Part shown: piece after piece, positions 1 through 6,499 of the stretch | How positions within the stretch are numbered: the stretch's first letter is position 1 | Layout of the letters: each line of letters starts with the position of its first letter | Assembly: GCA_030680655.1 (NCBI GenBank) | Contig: JAUXUZ010000208.1 | Location: forward strand, 1-6,813 | Length of the DNA: 6,813 bases | DNA from: Phycisphaerales bacterium | GTDB lineage: Bacteria > Planctomycetota > Phycisphaerae > Phycisphaerales > UBA1924 | Direction: 5' to 3' | Translations under genes and position numbers: made by a program | The notes under the pieces: generated by a model | The model's input: only the letters and a program-made list of their open reading frames with translations | Database searches by the model: none | What the model was told of the DNA's origin: nothing

Positions 1-1091
1 CGCGCATCGCCGTCATCGGCCCCGGCAACACCGCCTGCGCAGGGGCGGAGTTCGGCCTCCCCGAGATGTCGGGCATCGCCGCTGTCGGCGCAGGCCTGGG
101 CAAGCACTGGCCCGGTGCCTCCGTGCACGCCACCGTCGATCAGGACGCCTGCGGGAAGACCGTTCAGCGCCTCATGGAGCTGGAGAACGGCATCGGGCCC
201 GCCAGCGCACCCGCCGCGGCGGTCGATCCGCGCCTCAGCCTCACCGAGCTCTCGGGCAGACCGGGCGCCGCCGACCGCAAGCTCCACAGGTGGGCCGGGC
301 TGGCGCTGGTTGTCGCCGCCGGAGCGGTCGCGGTCATTGGTTGGCGCATCGGCAAGAGCATCGGCGAGGTGCAGGCCCAGGCCGAAGCGCTCACCAACGA
401 TCAGACCGAGCTGCTCAAGTCCGTCGCGTCGGTCGCCCCAACGGCCCTGAAAGACGAGGCGCCGTCGCTGCTGCTCAAGAGCAAGCGCATCGAGATGGAG
501 CGGGCCCGGACCGACCAGAAGAACGAAGAGCCGATCCTGGCCGAAGCCCAGCGCGTGCTCCTGGTCCTCGCCACCGTTCCCGACGTGCGCCTCAAGACGC
601 TGCAGATCAACTCGCTGGGCATCCTCTCGCGCTTCGAGCTCTCCGTCCCCCTCGAGGGCGACCAGGGCCCGACCGTCAAGGACAAGCTCGCCGAGATCCA
701 CCTCGGGTCAAAGCGCGAGGTGAAGTGGGACGGCAAGCACATCCGCACCGGCAACACCGACCGCCGCGACTGGAACATGGCCGGCCAGTTTGTTGATGTC
801 AACGCCCCGGCGACAAAGCCCGAGGCGCTCACAGGCCCGGGCAATGACGCCGCGCCGCCCGCTTCGCCGATGCTCGACACCGGGCCAGGCGCTGCCCCCT
901 CACCCACCGAGCCGCAAGAGCCCGCGCCCGCTGAACCGGCCGGTGCTCCAGCGACCGCTCCCGATCCGAAGCCCGATCCCGCCCCGGCTCAGCGCCCCGA
1001 GCCCACGCCGAGCACGCAGCCGCCCGAGACGCCGCCCGCGCCTCCGTCGTCACCCCCGCCCCAAGAGCCGAAGAAGGAGGCACGCACGTGA
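1..1091 (+). CDS. GspL/PilN-like pilus or type II secretion inner-membrane assembly protein (5' truncated)
   Basis: The frame (codons starting at base 3) is open from the window edge to the TGA at 1089-1091, so the true start probably lies upstream; the internal ATG at 66 has no good ribosome site. Numbering from that ATG: residues 1-75 may be the end of a cytoplasmic domain; about 76-93 is one hydrophobic transmembrane helix (W-A-G-L-A-L-V-V-A-A-G...); about 94-160 is charged and helical, probably coiled coil; about 165-245 is an alpha/beta domain with a PilN-like look (L-L-V-L-A-T-V-P-D-V-R-L-K-T-L followed by strands). Residues 246-341 are a Pro/Ala-rich tail with 32 prolines in 96 residues. 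The layout of cytoplasmic part, single membrane helix and periplasmic domain is that of GspL or a PilM-PilN fusion, proteins that link the motor ATPase to the periplasmic part of type IV pili and type II secretion systems. The coupled GspM/PilO-like gene downstream supports this. GspL versus PilN cannot be decided here, and the tail is unusual for either. Confidence 0.6.
   Translation, partial: RIAVIGPGNTACAGAEFGLPEMSGIAAVGAGLGKHWPGASVHATVDQDACGKTVQRLMELENGIGPASAPAAAVDPRLSLTELSGRPGAADRKLHRWAGLALVVAAGAVAVIGWRIGKSIGEVQAQAEALTNDQTELLKSVASVAPTALKDEAPSLLLKSKRIEMERARTDQKNEEPILAEAQRVLLVLATVPDVRLKTLQINSLGILSRFELSVPLEGDQGPTVKDKLAEIHLGSKREVKWDGKHIRTGNTDRRDWNMAGQFVDVNAPATKPEALTGPGNDAAPPASPMLDTGPGAAPSPTEPQEPAPAEPAGAPATAPDPKPDPAPAQRPEPTPSTQPPETPPAPPSSPPPQEPKKEART
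1074..1080 (+). promoter_or_regulatory. Strong Shine-Dalgarno site fixing a GTG start
   Basis: AAGGAGG lies 7 bases upstream of the GTG at 1088, inside the end of the preceding gene. It is the clearest ribosome binding site in the window. It decides the GTG start of the GspM/PilO-like gene, which overlaps the previous stop codon in GTGA. Confidence 0.8.
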
Positions 1092-1675
1092 TCGAACGAC
1101 CGGTCGTTCTCTCCGAAGACGCGCGCTCCGCCCTCACCTCGGCGGCCTCTGGCGCAGCCCGCACAAACCGTCCGCGCTGGCTGATCTACCTCGGCGCGGC
1201 CACCGTCTTCGCCGCGCTGATCTACACCGGCTCCAACCTCTTCCGGCGCGTCTCCGCCGAGACCACCCTCGCCAACCGCCGCGCTCAGTACGACAGCATC
1301 AAGGTCGAGGTCGACAGGATCAACGCGATCAAGGCCGCCGACGCGGCCATCGGTGGCGGCGACCGCTCCGCGCCCGACTCGCGCATGGCCGACAACATCA
1401 CCCGCATCGCCACCGGGCTCGGGCTCGTCGTCGGCAACGTGACCGAGGGGGACGACCCGCGCGGCAGCGGTGCGAAGAACCTCAAACGCAAGCGCTACGA
1501 CTTCAAGCTCAACAACCAACCCGCCGACCCGATCTTCACCTGGCTCAAGCGCGTCACCGTCGAGCAGCCCGGCGTGCAGATCAACCGCGTCGACCTCAGC
1601 CCCGCAGACGGCACCGACGGCCATCCGGGGTGGAACCTCTCCGTCACCTTCACCCGCTGGGAACGCGTCTCATGA
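1088..1675 (+). CDS. GspM/PilO-like bitopic inner-membrane assembly protein
   Basis: This 195-residue protein starts at GTG 1088, preceded by AAGGAGG at 7-base spacing, and overlaps the upstream stop by 4 bases. Residues 1-30 are a short cytoplasmic segment ending in basic residues (R25, R28, R30). Residues 31-49 form one membrane helix (W-L-I-Y-L-G-A-A-T-V-F-A-A-L-I-Y). Residues about 53-85 are a polar helix, probably coiled coil. Residues about 95-195 look like a ferredoxin-like alpha/beta domain: a helix, a strand at L-V-V-G-N-V, a long Y-D-F-K-L-N strand, a helix F-T-W-L-K-R-V and a closing strand N-L-S-V-T-F-T-R-W. This size and order match GspM and PilO, which pair with GspL or PilN in the periplasm. 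Sequence identity to named families is too weak to give a symbol. Adjacency to the GspL/PilN-like gene and translational coupling support the call. Other small bitopic assembly proteins remain possible. Confidence 0.6.
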   Translation: MIERPVVLSEDARSALTSAASGAARTNRPRWLIYLGAATVFAALIYTGSNLFRRVSAETTLANRRAQYDSIKVEVDRINAIKAADAAIGGGDRSAPDSRMADNITRIATGLGLVVGNVTEGDDPRGSGAKNLKRKRYDFKLNNQPADPIFTWLKRVTVEQPGVQINRVDLSPADGTDGHPGWNLSVTFTRWERVS

Positions 1676-2289
1676 CCCCCTACACCAAACTGCTCCTGTG
1701 CCCCGTCGCCGGAATCATCCTCGCGCTGGGCGCGTGCGCCAGCACGCCCCCCGCGCCGACCAACCCGGCCCAGGCCCTCGAGGAACGCCGCCTCCAGTCC
1801 GAGCGCCTCATCGCCAAGGCCGTCGAGTACACCGCCAACGGCCAGATCGACGACGCGATCAACCTCTACAAGCAGGCCGTCAGCCTCTACCCGCAGGACG
1901 CCTTCGCCTGGTACAACCTCGGCGTTCTCTGCAGCCGTCAGAAGCGGCTCGCCGAGTCGGCCGAGGCCTGGAACATGGCCGCCACGCTCGACGCTAAGGA
2001 CCCCCGGGCCCATTTCGCGCTCGGCCTGCAGGTGCAGGAGCTCGGCTGGCTCCCCGACGCGGCCGATTTCTACACCCGCGCGCTCGAGCGTGACCCCAAC
2101 TACCTCCCCGCGCTGAAGAAATCCGTCGAGGTTGATCAGCTCCGCGACAGTTATTCAGACGTCACCCTCGAACGCATCCGCAGGGCCCTGTTGCAGGAAA
2201 CCGACCCAAAATGGGGTGAATACCTCCACCGGATGCAGCTCAAGACGCAGGAACGGGTTGCCCGAACCGGCGGTAATACTGGCCGCTGA
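1672..2289 (+). CDS. TPR-repeat lipoprotein, PilF/PilW pilotin-like
   Basis: This 205-residue protein begins at ATG 1672, which overlaps the preceding stop as ATGA, with a weak GGGAA ribosome site 8 bases upstream. The same frame is open much further upstream, but that stretch is an Arg/Pro-rich artefact lying over the two previous genes. Residues 1-22 are a lipoprotein signal with hydrophobic core L-L-L-C-P-V-A-G-I-I-L-A and lipobox L-G-A-C, so Cys22 should be lipidated. A Pro/Ala linker follows. Three tetratricopeptide repeats span about 43-76, 77-110 and 111-144, with typical residues A-I-N-L-Y-K-Q-A, A-W-Y-N-L-G and A-L-E-R-D-P-N. A helical, charged tail covers 145-205. PilF/PilW pilotins, which help the outer-membrane secretin assemble, are TPR lipoproteins of this kind. 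Position behind the GspL- and GspM-like genes fits that role, but TPR lipoproteins are common and the pilotin function is inferred. Confidence 0.75.
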   Translation: MTPYTKLLLCPVAGIILALGACASTPPAPTNPAQALEERRLQSERLIAKAVEYTANGQIDDAINLYKQAVSLYPQDAFAWYNLGVLCSRQKRLAESAEAWNMAATLDAKDPRAHFALGLQVQELGWLPDAADFYTRALERDPNYLPALKKSVEVDQLRDSYSDVTLERIRRALLQETDPKWGEYLHRMQLKTQERVARTGGNTGR

Positions 2290-2315
2290 CCCAGTTTGGA
2301 TTACACTCTAAGCAA

Positions 2316-2333
2316 GGGGCCGCCAACGGCCTC
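2316..2333 (+). terminator. Possible hairpin terminator after the pilus-like operon
   Basis: A 7-bp stem (2316-2322 with 2327-2333, one G-U pair) closes a CCAA loop, 27 bases after the TPR lipoprotein stop. The downstream sequence has only a poor T run (ATTGCTTT), so it is not a classic intrinsic terminator. It may end the operon or be part of the structured leader of the next gene. Short GC hairpins arise easily in DNA this GC-rich. Confidence 0.3.
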
Positions 2334-2351
2334 AGGCGATTGCTTTGGCAC

Positions 2352-2400
2352 GCCGCCCTGCGGCCACCTGCAAAGGTGATCGTGTCGGTCCGATGACGAT
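2352..2400 (+). promoter_or_regulatory. Three abutting hairpins in the leader of the secreted dockerin gene
   Basis: Three hairpins follow each other without gaps. Positions 2352-2364 form GCCGC/GCGGC with a CCT loop. Positions 2365-2378 form CACCT/AGGTG with a GCAA (GNRA) tetraloop. Positions 2379-2400 form ATCGT/ACGAT continued by a G-U pair and TCG/CGA, with one bulged base and a GTC loop. The ribosome site GGAG (2411-2414) and the start at 2426 come next. This could be a cis-acting leader RNA, but no known riboswitch class was recognised. No convincing promoter was found in the 136-base gap, and chance folding in GC-rich DNA is a real alternative. Confidence 0.3.
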
Positions 2401-2425
2401 GTACTTACCCGGAGACAGCCTCACC

Positions 2426-4699
2426 ATGAAGGCCACCCATCCGTTGCCCACCGGTCTGCACCCGCTCTTGATCGCCGCGCTCGCCGGCTGCGCGATGGCC
2501 GCTCCCGCGCTGGCGCAAGACTCGGTCTCCGCCGTCGCCGGTCTGCCCGGCGACGCCGTCAGCGCCTATTCCGTTGGTGCCACCAGCGAGCAGATCAACA
2601 ACTACACCGTTGACCTTCCGCTCAAGACCTCCTCGTGGGGCAACCGCTTCCGACTCGGGCCGGTGGTCAAGGCCAGCTCGTCGACCAACCCCACCTGGTA
2701 CAACCACCTCATCGCGTCAACCGTCGCGTCCTCGGTCATGACGCCCATCGGCGCTCCCTACCGGTCCTCGTATCTCAGCTGGAGCACGCCCGGCCCCGGC
2801 GTGCACGCGTCGCGCAACACCGCACCCCCCTCCCTCGCCGTCGCGTCGATCCCCATGCAGTCGTTCGGCGTCGCCTTCCTCGAGTTCAGCGGCGGGCCCG
2901 ACGGTGTCTTTGGCAACAGCGACGACGAGAACAACCTCATCGCCTCCATCGTCAGCCTCGCGCCGCAGTACCCCGGGCGCGTCTACGTCTCACGCACCGT
3001 CGCGGCGACCAACAAGACTTCCACCCAGTCGGCCAACGCAACCCTCGGCCTGGGCATGATCGACCCCGCCGGCAACCTCGTCGCGCTCGGTGACGGCGTC
3101 GGCCTCTCCGGCCCCAACCCCATCAGCAACAAGAAGACCTTCGCCCTCGACACCTCTGCACGCTCGGCGATCACCGTGAACATGCTCAGCGAGTCCGGCG
3201 GCGTTGACACCGCCGCCACGCGCATCGTCGGCAGCTCGCCCACCACGCAGACCACCCCCACGCTTATCCCCAGCCTCCTCGCCGGGCGCCCCATCACCCT
3301 CGGCGCCGACCTGGCCAACAACTTCCGCTACGAGGCTACGCCCAACATCCTTTCGTCAACCACCACGCACCTGGGCGCCGGCGTAACGGCCCGCGGCACG
3401 CTCAGCTTCTCGCCCGCCGTTTTCGCGCCGCTGGGCACCGGCACGCGCCTGGGCACCGCCGCCATCCTCAGCCGCGCCACCAGCACCACCAAGACGCGCG
3501 GCATAAGCGTCTGGTCGCTGCTGAATAACGGCGCCCCCAGCGGCACGCTCCGCGTCGAGATGCCCGCGGGCGTCGGCCAGCTTATTGACCTTGACGACAG
3601 CTTCGACCCTTCCGCCGCATTCGGCTCGCCGGAGAACCAGGAGTTCACCAACTACCACAGCCAGACGGTCTACCGCGGCCCCAACGGCCCTGTCGCCACG
3701 ACCGTCCTCCCCGGCGGTGACCTGCTCGTGGCCGCGGCGGCCTCCGCCGCCAGCGCCGCCGTGCCCGCGGGCATGAACAACTACATCGCCGTCGCCCGCG
3801 TCAACGCCACGACGCAGGCCGTCTCGTGGACCCTGGCCGCGCACACCGGCAACAGCGCAGGCGCTGCCGGCGGCCTGGCCAAGGCCATCTACGGCGACAA
3901 CGGCGCAGACGGCATCCCCGGCACGGGCGACGCGGGCGAGAACGACGGTGTCGTTGACGCCACCCCCATCGGTCTGCTCTGCCTCGCCAGCGAGGTCTCG
4001 CCGGGGGTCACCACCGGCCCTTCCCTCAGCGCGCCGGCCATGGACTCCTCGGGTAACGTCTACTTCATGTCCGGCGTGCAGCTGCGCGACTCGTCCGCTC
4101 AAGGCCACCGCAACACCCTCGCTCTGCTCAAGGCCAACCTCGACCGCGCAACCAACCGCTACCGGCTCGAGCTGATCGCCGAACTGAACACCGTCCTGCC
4201 CGGCCTCAACAGCGCCCGCAACTACCAGGTGCAGTTCTTCTCCGTCGCCGACAGCGACTCGATCGATTCCGGAACCATCTGGTCGTCGAGCACCGTCCCC
4301 GGTCCGCTCGCCGGCATGAACGCCGCGACCCTGCCGTACGGCTCACCGCTGACCCTCGGCGCGCTGGTCTTCCGTGCCCGCATCGTCTACGACGCCAACA
4401 CCAACGGCCAGTACGCCGACCCCACCCTCCCCGGCGGCAGCGGCACCGATGAGTCGTACAACGTTGCGATGCTGCTGCTGCCCGCCCGCCCCGTCGCCGA
4501 CGTAGGCAGCCAAGGGGGCATCGCCCCCGGAGACGGCCGCTACGACAACAACGACTTCGTGGTCTTCATCGACGCCTTCTTCGCCGGCAACAACGCCCTC
4601 GCGGATGTCGGCGGTCAGGGCGGCGTCACCACGCCCGACGGCACCCTCGACAACAACGACTTCATCGTCTTCATCGACGCCTTCTTCAACCAGCAGTAA
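2426..4699 (+). CDS. Secreted protein of unknown function with C-terminal dockerin-like pair
   Basis: This 757-residue exported protein starts at ATG 2426, where a signal peptide begins at once and GGAG lies 11 bases upstream. In-frame starts at 2345, 2393 and 2399 would add a polar extension ahead of the signal and are less likely. The signal ends A-L-A|Q (residues 28-31); an embedded L-A-G-C at 19-22 also makes lipidation possible. Residues 31 to about 690 are Ser/Thr/Asn/Ala-rich with many predicted short strands, and match no family I can name. Segments such as S-G-N-V-Y-F-M-S and N-N-Y-I-A-V-A-R-V look like beta-propeller blades, but this is a guess. Two Asp/Gly-rich stretches (about 156-170 and 490-511) could bind calcium. 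Residues 691-757 are two 34-35-residue dockerin-like repeats. A dockerin suggests docking to a cell-surface or extracellular partner. The next gene starts 19 bases after the stop and shares the same tail, so the two are probably co-expressed. Confidence 0.85.
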   Translation: MKATHPLPTGLHPLLIAALAGCAMAAPALAQDSVSAVAGLPGDAVSAYSVGATSEQINNYTVDLPLKTSSWGNRFRLGPVVKASSSTNPTWYNHLIASTVASSVMTPIGAPYRSSYLSWSTPGPGVHASRNTAPPSLAVASIPMQSFGVAFLEFSGGPDGVFGNSDDENNLIASIVSLAPQYPGRVYVSRTVAATNKTSTQSANATLGLGMIDPAGNLVALGDGVGLSGPNPISNKKTFALDTSARSAITVNMLSESGGVDTAATRIVGSSPTTQTTPTLIPSLLAGRPITLGADLANNFRYEATPNILSSTTTHLGAGVTARGTLSFSPAVFAPLGTGTRLGTAAILSRATSTTKTRGISVWSLLNNGAPSGTLRVEMPAGVGQLIDLDDSFDPSAAFGSPENQEFTNYHSQTVYRGPNGPVATTVLPGGDLLVAAAASAASAAVPAGMNNYIAVARVNATTQAVSWTLAAHTGNSAGAAGGLAKAIYGDNGADGIPGTGDAGENDGVVDATPIGLLCLASEVSPGVTTGPSLSAPAMDSSGNVYFMSGVQLRDSSAQGHRNTLALLKANLDRATNRYRLELIAELNTVLPGLNSARNYQVQFFSVADSDSIDSGTIWSSSTVPGPLAGMNAATLPYGSPLTLGALVFRARIVYDANTNGQYADPTLPGGSGTDESYNVAMLLLPARPVADVGSQGGIAPGDGRYDNNDFVVFIDAFFAGNNALADVGGQGGVTTPDGTLDNNDFIVFIDAFFNQQ
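4496..4696 (+). repeat. Tandem dockerin-like repeats at the end of the 757-residue secreted protein
   Basis: Two direct repeats of 105-base period begin at 4496 and 4601. Each encodes A-D-V-G-x-Q-G-G, a short variable insert, D-G-x-x-D-N-N-D-F and F-I-D-A-F-F. At the DNA level, 4543-4558 equals 4648-4663 and 4562-4582 equals 4667-4687. The Asp pattern D-G-x-x-D-x-x-D-F is that of dockerin EF-hand-like calcium loops. Here the first Asp (A-D) is separated from it by about ten residues, so the loop looks expanded. No cysteines flank this pair. Confidence 0.8.
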
Positions 4700-4718
4700 T
4701 CCGAACCCCAAGGCCCTC

Positions 4719-6383
4719 ATGCACAACACCCGCCGCACCGCTGTGTCGCTCGCCGTCTTCTTTGCCACCGCTGCGCCGGCGCTGGCGCAGCTGCGCATCT
4801 GCACCTGGAACGTCACCAACTACACCGTCAGCGGCAGCCCCTTGGCCAACGCGCGCGACGACGATTTCAAGACGGCGATCTACGGGGTTATCCCCAACGG
4901 GCTCGCCCTCGCGGGCAAGTCGATGTCTCCCGACGTCTTCATCGGCCAGGAGTTTGGCAACGGTTCGCAGGGAGGTTCGGCGATCACCGTTGGCCAGAAC
5001 GCGGTCGATACCTTCCGCAACCTCCTCAACTCGGCCCCCGGCAGCCCCGGTGACTGGGCCGCCGCCCCCTTCCTCGACGGCGCCGACACCGAGAGCGCGT
5101 TCTTCTACCGCACCAGCAAGGTGCAGTACCTGGGCACCACCACCATCGCCATCGGCTCGTCGTCAACGGCCAACCAGCCCCGCGACACCCGCCGCTACGA
5201 CTTCCGGCCCATCGGCTACTCCGCGCCGCAGTCGTCCGTCGCCGTCTACTCCGTCCACCTCAAGGCGCAGGGCGGCACCAACAGCACGGGACGGCGACTG
5301 ATCGAGTGCCAGCGCATCCGCGACAACGCCGAGGGCACCGACACCAACGGCGCCGGCACCGCCCTCCCCGCCGGTTACAACTTCATCCTCGCCGGCGACA
5401 CCAACGTCCAGAACTCCGGCGACACCGAGTACCAGGCGCTCGTCGCGTCACAGACCAACAACTCGGGCCAGTTCTTCGACCCGATCAAGTCGCCGGGCAA
5501 CTGGAACAACAACTCCGCGTACCGCTTCATCCACACCCAGGACCAGGCCGGACAGATGGACGACCGGCACGACCAGATCCTCATCAGCGCCTCGCTCAAG
5601 GACGGCGCAGGCCTCGACTACATCGGCAACACCAACCTCACCTACTCCACGTTCACCTGGAACGACAGCAACCACTCCTACCGCAGCTGGGGCAACGACG
5701 GCACCAGCTACGACCTGCCGCTCCGCACATCCGGCAACACCATGGTGGGCGACACCATCGCCACGGCGCTTGTCAGCAGCGCAGCCAGCGGCGGGCACCT
5801 GCCCGTCATCGCCGACTTCCGCGTGCCCGCCAAGTTCTCCGCCTCGAGCTCCTCGATCGCCTTCGGCACCGTCGGCGTCAACGCCGCCGCCTCCACCGGC
5901 CTCACCGTCACCAACAGCGGCGACACCGCCAAGTGGACGGTCAACGGCATCGCCGCGCTCCGTTACACCATGACCGTCTCCGGCCCCTTCACCGTGGCCG
6001 GCGCCGGTGTCCAGCAGACCGACAGCGCCGGCGGCGTCGGCAACACGCACACCGTCACGATGAACACGTCGAGCACAGGGCCCAAGTCCGGCTCGATCAC
6101 TTTCGTCACCGATGCGCCCGAGACCGCGTCCTTCACCGTCACGCTCTCGGGCAACGTCGCCCTCCCCCCTTGCCCCGCCGACCTTGGCCGTCAGGGCGGC
6201 CTCACGGGTTCAGACGGCCTGCTCGATAACAACGACTTCATCGTCTTTATCGACTACTTCTTCGTCCAGAACCCCCTCGCCGATCTCGGCTCACAGGGCG
6301 GCATCAGCGGCTCCGACGGCCAGTTCGATAACAACGATTTCATTGCCTTTATCGATGCCTTTTTCGCCGGTTGCCCGGGCTGA
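4719..6383 (+). CDS. Secreted EEP-family nuclease/phosphatase-like protein with ASH-type Ig domain and dockerin pair
   Basis: This 554-residue protein starts at ATG 4719, 19 bases after the previous stop, with a weak AAGG site. The open frame reaches back to 4605, but that part overlaps the previous gene and has no signal peptide. Residues 1-23 are a signal peptide cut at A-L-A|Q. Residues about 25-370 match the endonuclease/exonuclease/phosphatase fold: T-W-N (N31), G-Q-E (E78), the S-A-F-F-Y-R-T-S-K-V strand, V-H-L-K-A (H180), G-D-T-N (D227, N229), M-D-D-R-H-D-Q-I-L-I-S (around 280-290) and G-H-L-P-V (H360). These metal-dependent enzymes cut phosphodiester or phosphate-ester bonds; nucleic acid, phospholipid or other phosphate substrates are possible. 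The Asp usually preceding the last His is Gly359 here. Residues about 371-480 look like an ASH/choice-of-anchor-D Ig-like domain (I-A-F-G-T-V ... L-T-V-T-N-S-G). Residues 485-554 are two dockerin-like repeats between Cys485 and Cys552. It probably works outside the cell, docked to a surface partner. Confidence 0.85.
   Translation: MHNTRRTAVSLAVFFATAAPALAQLRICTWNVTNYTVSGSPLANARDDDFKTAIYGVIPNGLALAGKSMSPDVFIGQEFGNGSQGGSAITVGQNAVDTFRNLLNSAPGSPGDWAAAPFLDGADTESAFFYRTSKVQYLGTTTIAIGSSSTANQPRDTRRYDFRPIGYSAPQSSVAVYSVHLKAQGGTNSTGRRLIECQRIRDNAEGTDTNGAGTALPAGYNFILAGDTNVQNSGDTEYQALVASQTNNSGQFFDPIKSPGNWNNNSAYRFIHTQDQAGQMDDRHDQILISASLKDGAGLDYIGNTNLTYSTFTWNDSNHSYRSWGNDGTSYDLPLRTSGNTMVGDTIATALVSSAASGGHLPVIADFRVPAKFSASSSSIAFGTVGVNAAASTGLTVTNSGDTAKWTVNGIAALRYTMTVSGPFTVAGAGVQQTDSAGGVGNTHTVTMNTSSTGPKSGSITFVTDAPETASFTVTLSGNVALPPCPADLGRQGGLTGSDGLLDNNDFIVFIDYFFVQNPLADLGSQGGISGSDGQFDNNDFIAFIDAFFAGCPG
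6171..6380 (+). repeat. Tandem dockerin-like repeats at the end of the EEP-family protein
   Basis: Two 102-base repeats begin at 6177 and 6279. Each encodes A-D-L-G-x-Q-G-G, then G-S-D-G-x-x-D-N-N-D-F and F-I-D-x-F-F. Cysteines at residues 485 and 552 bracket the pair and could form a disulfide clamp, as the terminal Gly-Cys of planctomycete 'GC-type' dockerins suggests. The second repeat uses more T-ending codons (four of five Asp are GAT) than most of the gene. Confidence 0.8.
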
Positions 6384-6429
6384 TCGCTCCCTGATCTCCC
6401 ATTTCCCTCTCCCCCGGCACTTCACCCCC

Positions 6430-6457
6430 TTGCCACTGCCCCAAGTGCGTGTATGCT
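6430..6457 (+). promoter_or_regulatory. Possible sigma70-type promoter for the sugar dehydrogenase gene
   Basis: TTGCCA (6430-6435) and TATGCT (6452-6457) are separated by 16 bases, matching five and four of six consensus positions. The -10 box ends 42 bases before the ATG at 6500. It lies in the only gap (6384-6499) between the EEP-family gene and the dehydrogenase gene. The match is modest, and planctomycete promoters are poorly defined. Confidence 0.35.
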
Positions 6458-6499
6458 GTTGATGCCCGCTCGTGGGCCGCGCCTCTCGCCGAGCCACCC

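Noticed and set aside
790..1671. Long plus-strand open frame continuous with the TPR lipoprotein
   Set aside because: The translation is Arg/Pro-rich with no domain, and it lies over two convincing genes in other frames. The lipoprotein signal and ATGA overlap fix the start at 1672.
2346..2361. Sigma54-like promoter, TGGCACG followed by TGC
   Set aside because: The -24-like element is good, but the GC of the -12 element is one base too far away. Sigma54 promoters do not tolerate this spacing change.
2365..2378. Cyclic-di-GMP riboswitch, suggested by a GCAA-loop hairpin upstream of a secreted protein gene
   Set aside because: The conserved core bases of the GEMM-I aptamer are absent; only the generic tetraloop is shared.
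2345..2425. N-terminal extension of the first dockerin protein from TTG 2345 or ATG 2393/2399
   Set aside because: The extension is polar, runs through the hairpins and would displace the signal peptide from the N-terminus. ATG 2426 gives a normal signal peptide with a usable ribosome site.
3356..4108. 250-residue minus-strand open frame
   Set aside because: It is a Gly/Ala/Arg/Val-rich shadow of the secreted dockerin protein gene, caused by strong GC bias at third positions. No domain, signal or ribosome site supports it. The other long minus-strand frames (for example 989-1624, 1495-2013 and 5448-6050) fail for the same reasons.
5306..6229. 307-residue plus-strand open frame inside the EEP-family gene
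   Set aside because: It is extremely rich in Arg, His, Pro and Gln, as expected for a shifted frame of a C-ending-codon gene, and it shows no start signals.
6417..6448. Inverted repeat GCACTT ... AAGTGC around the putative -35 box
   Set aside because: The arms are only 6 bp with a 20-base gap, easily found by chance. There is no T run for a terminator and no recognised operator.
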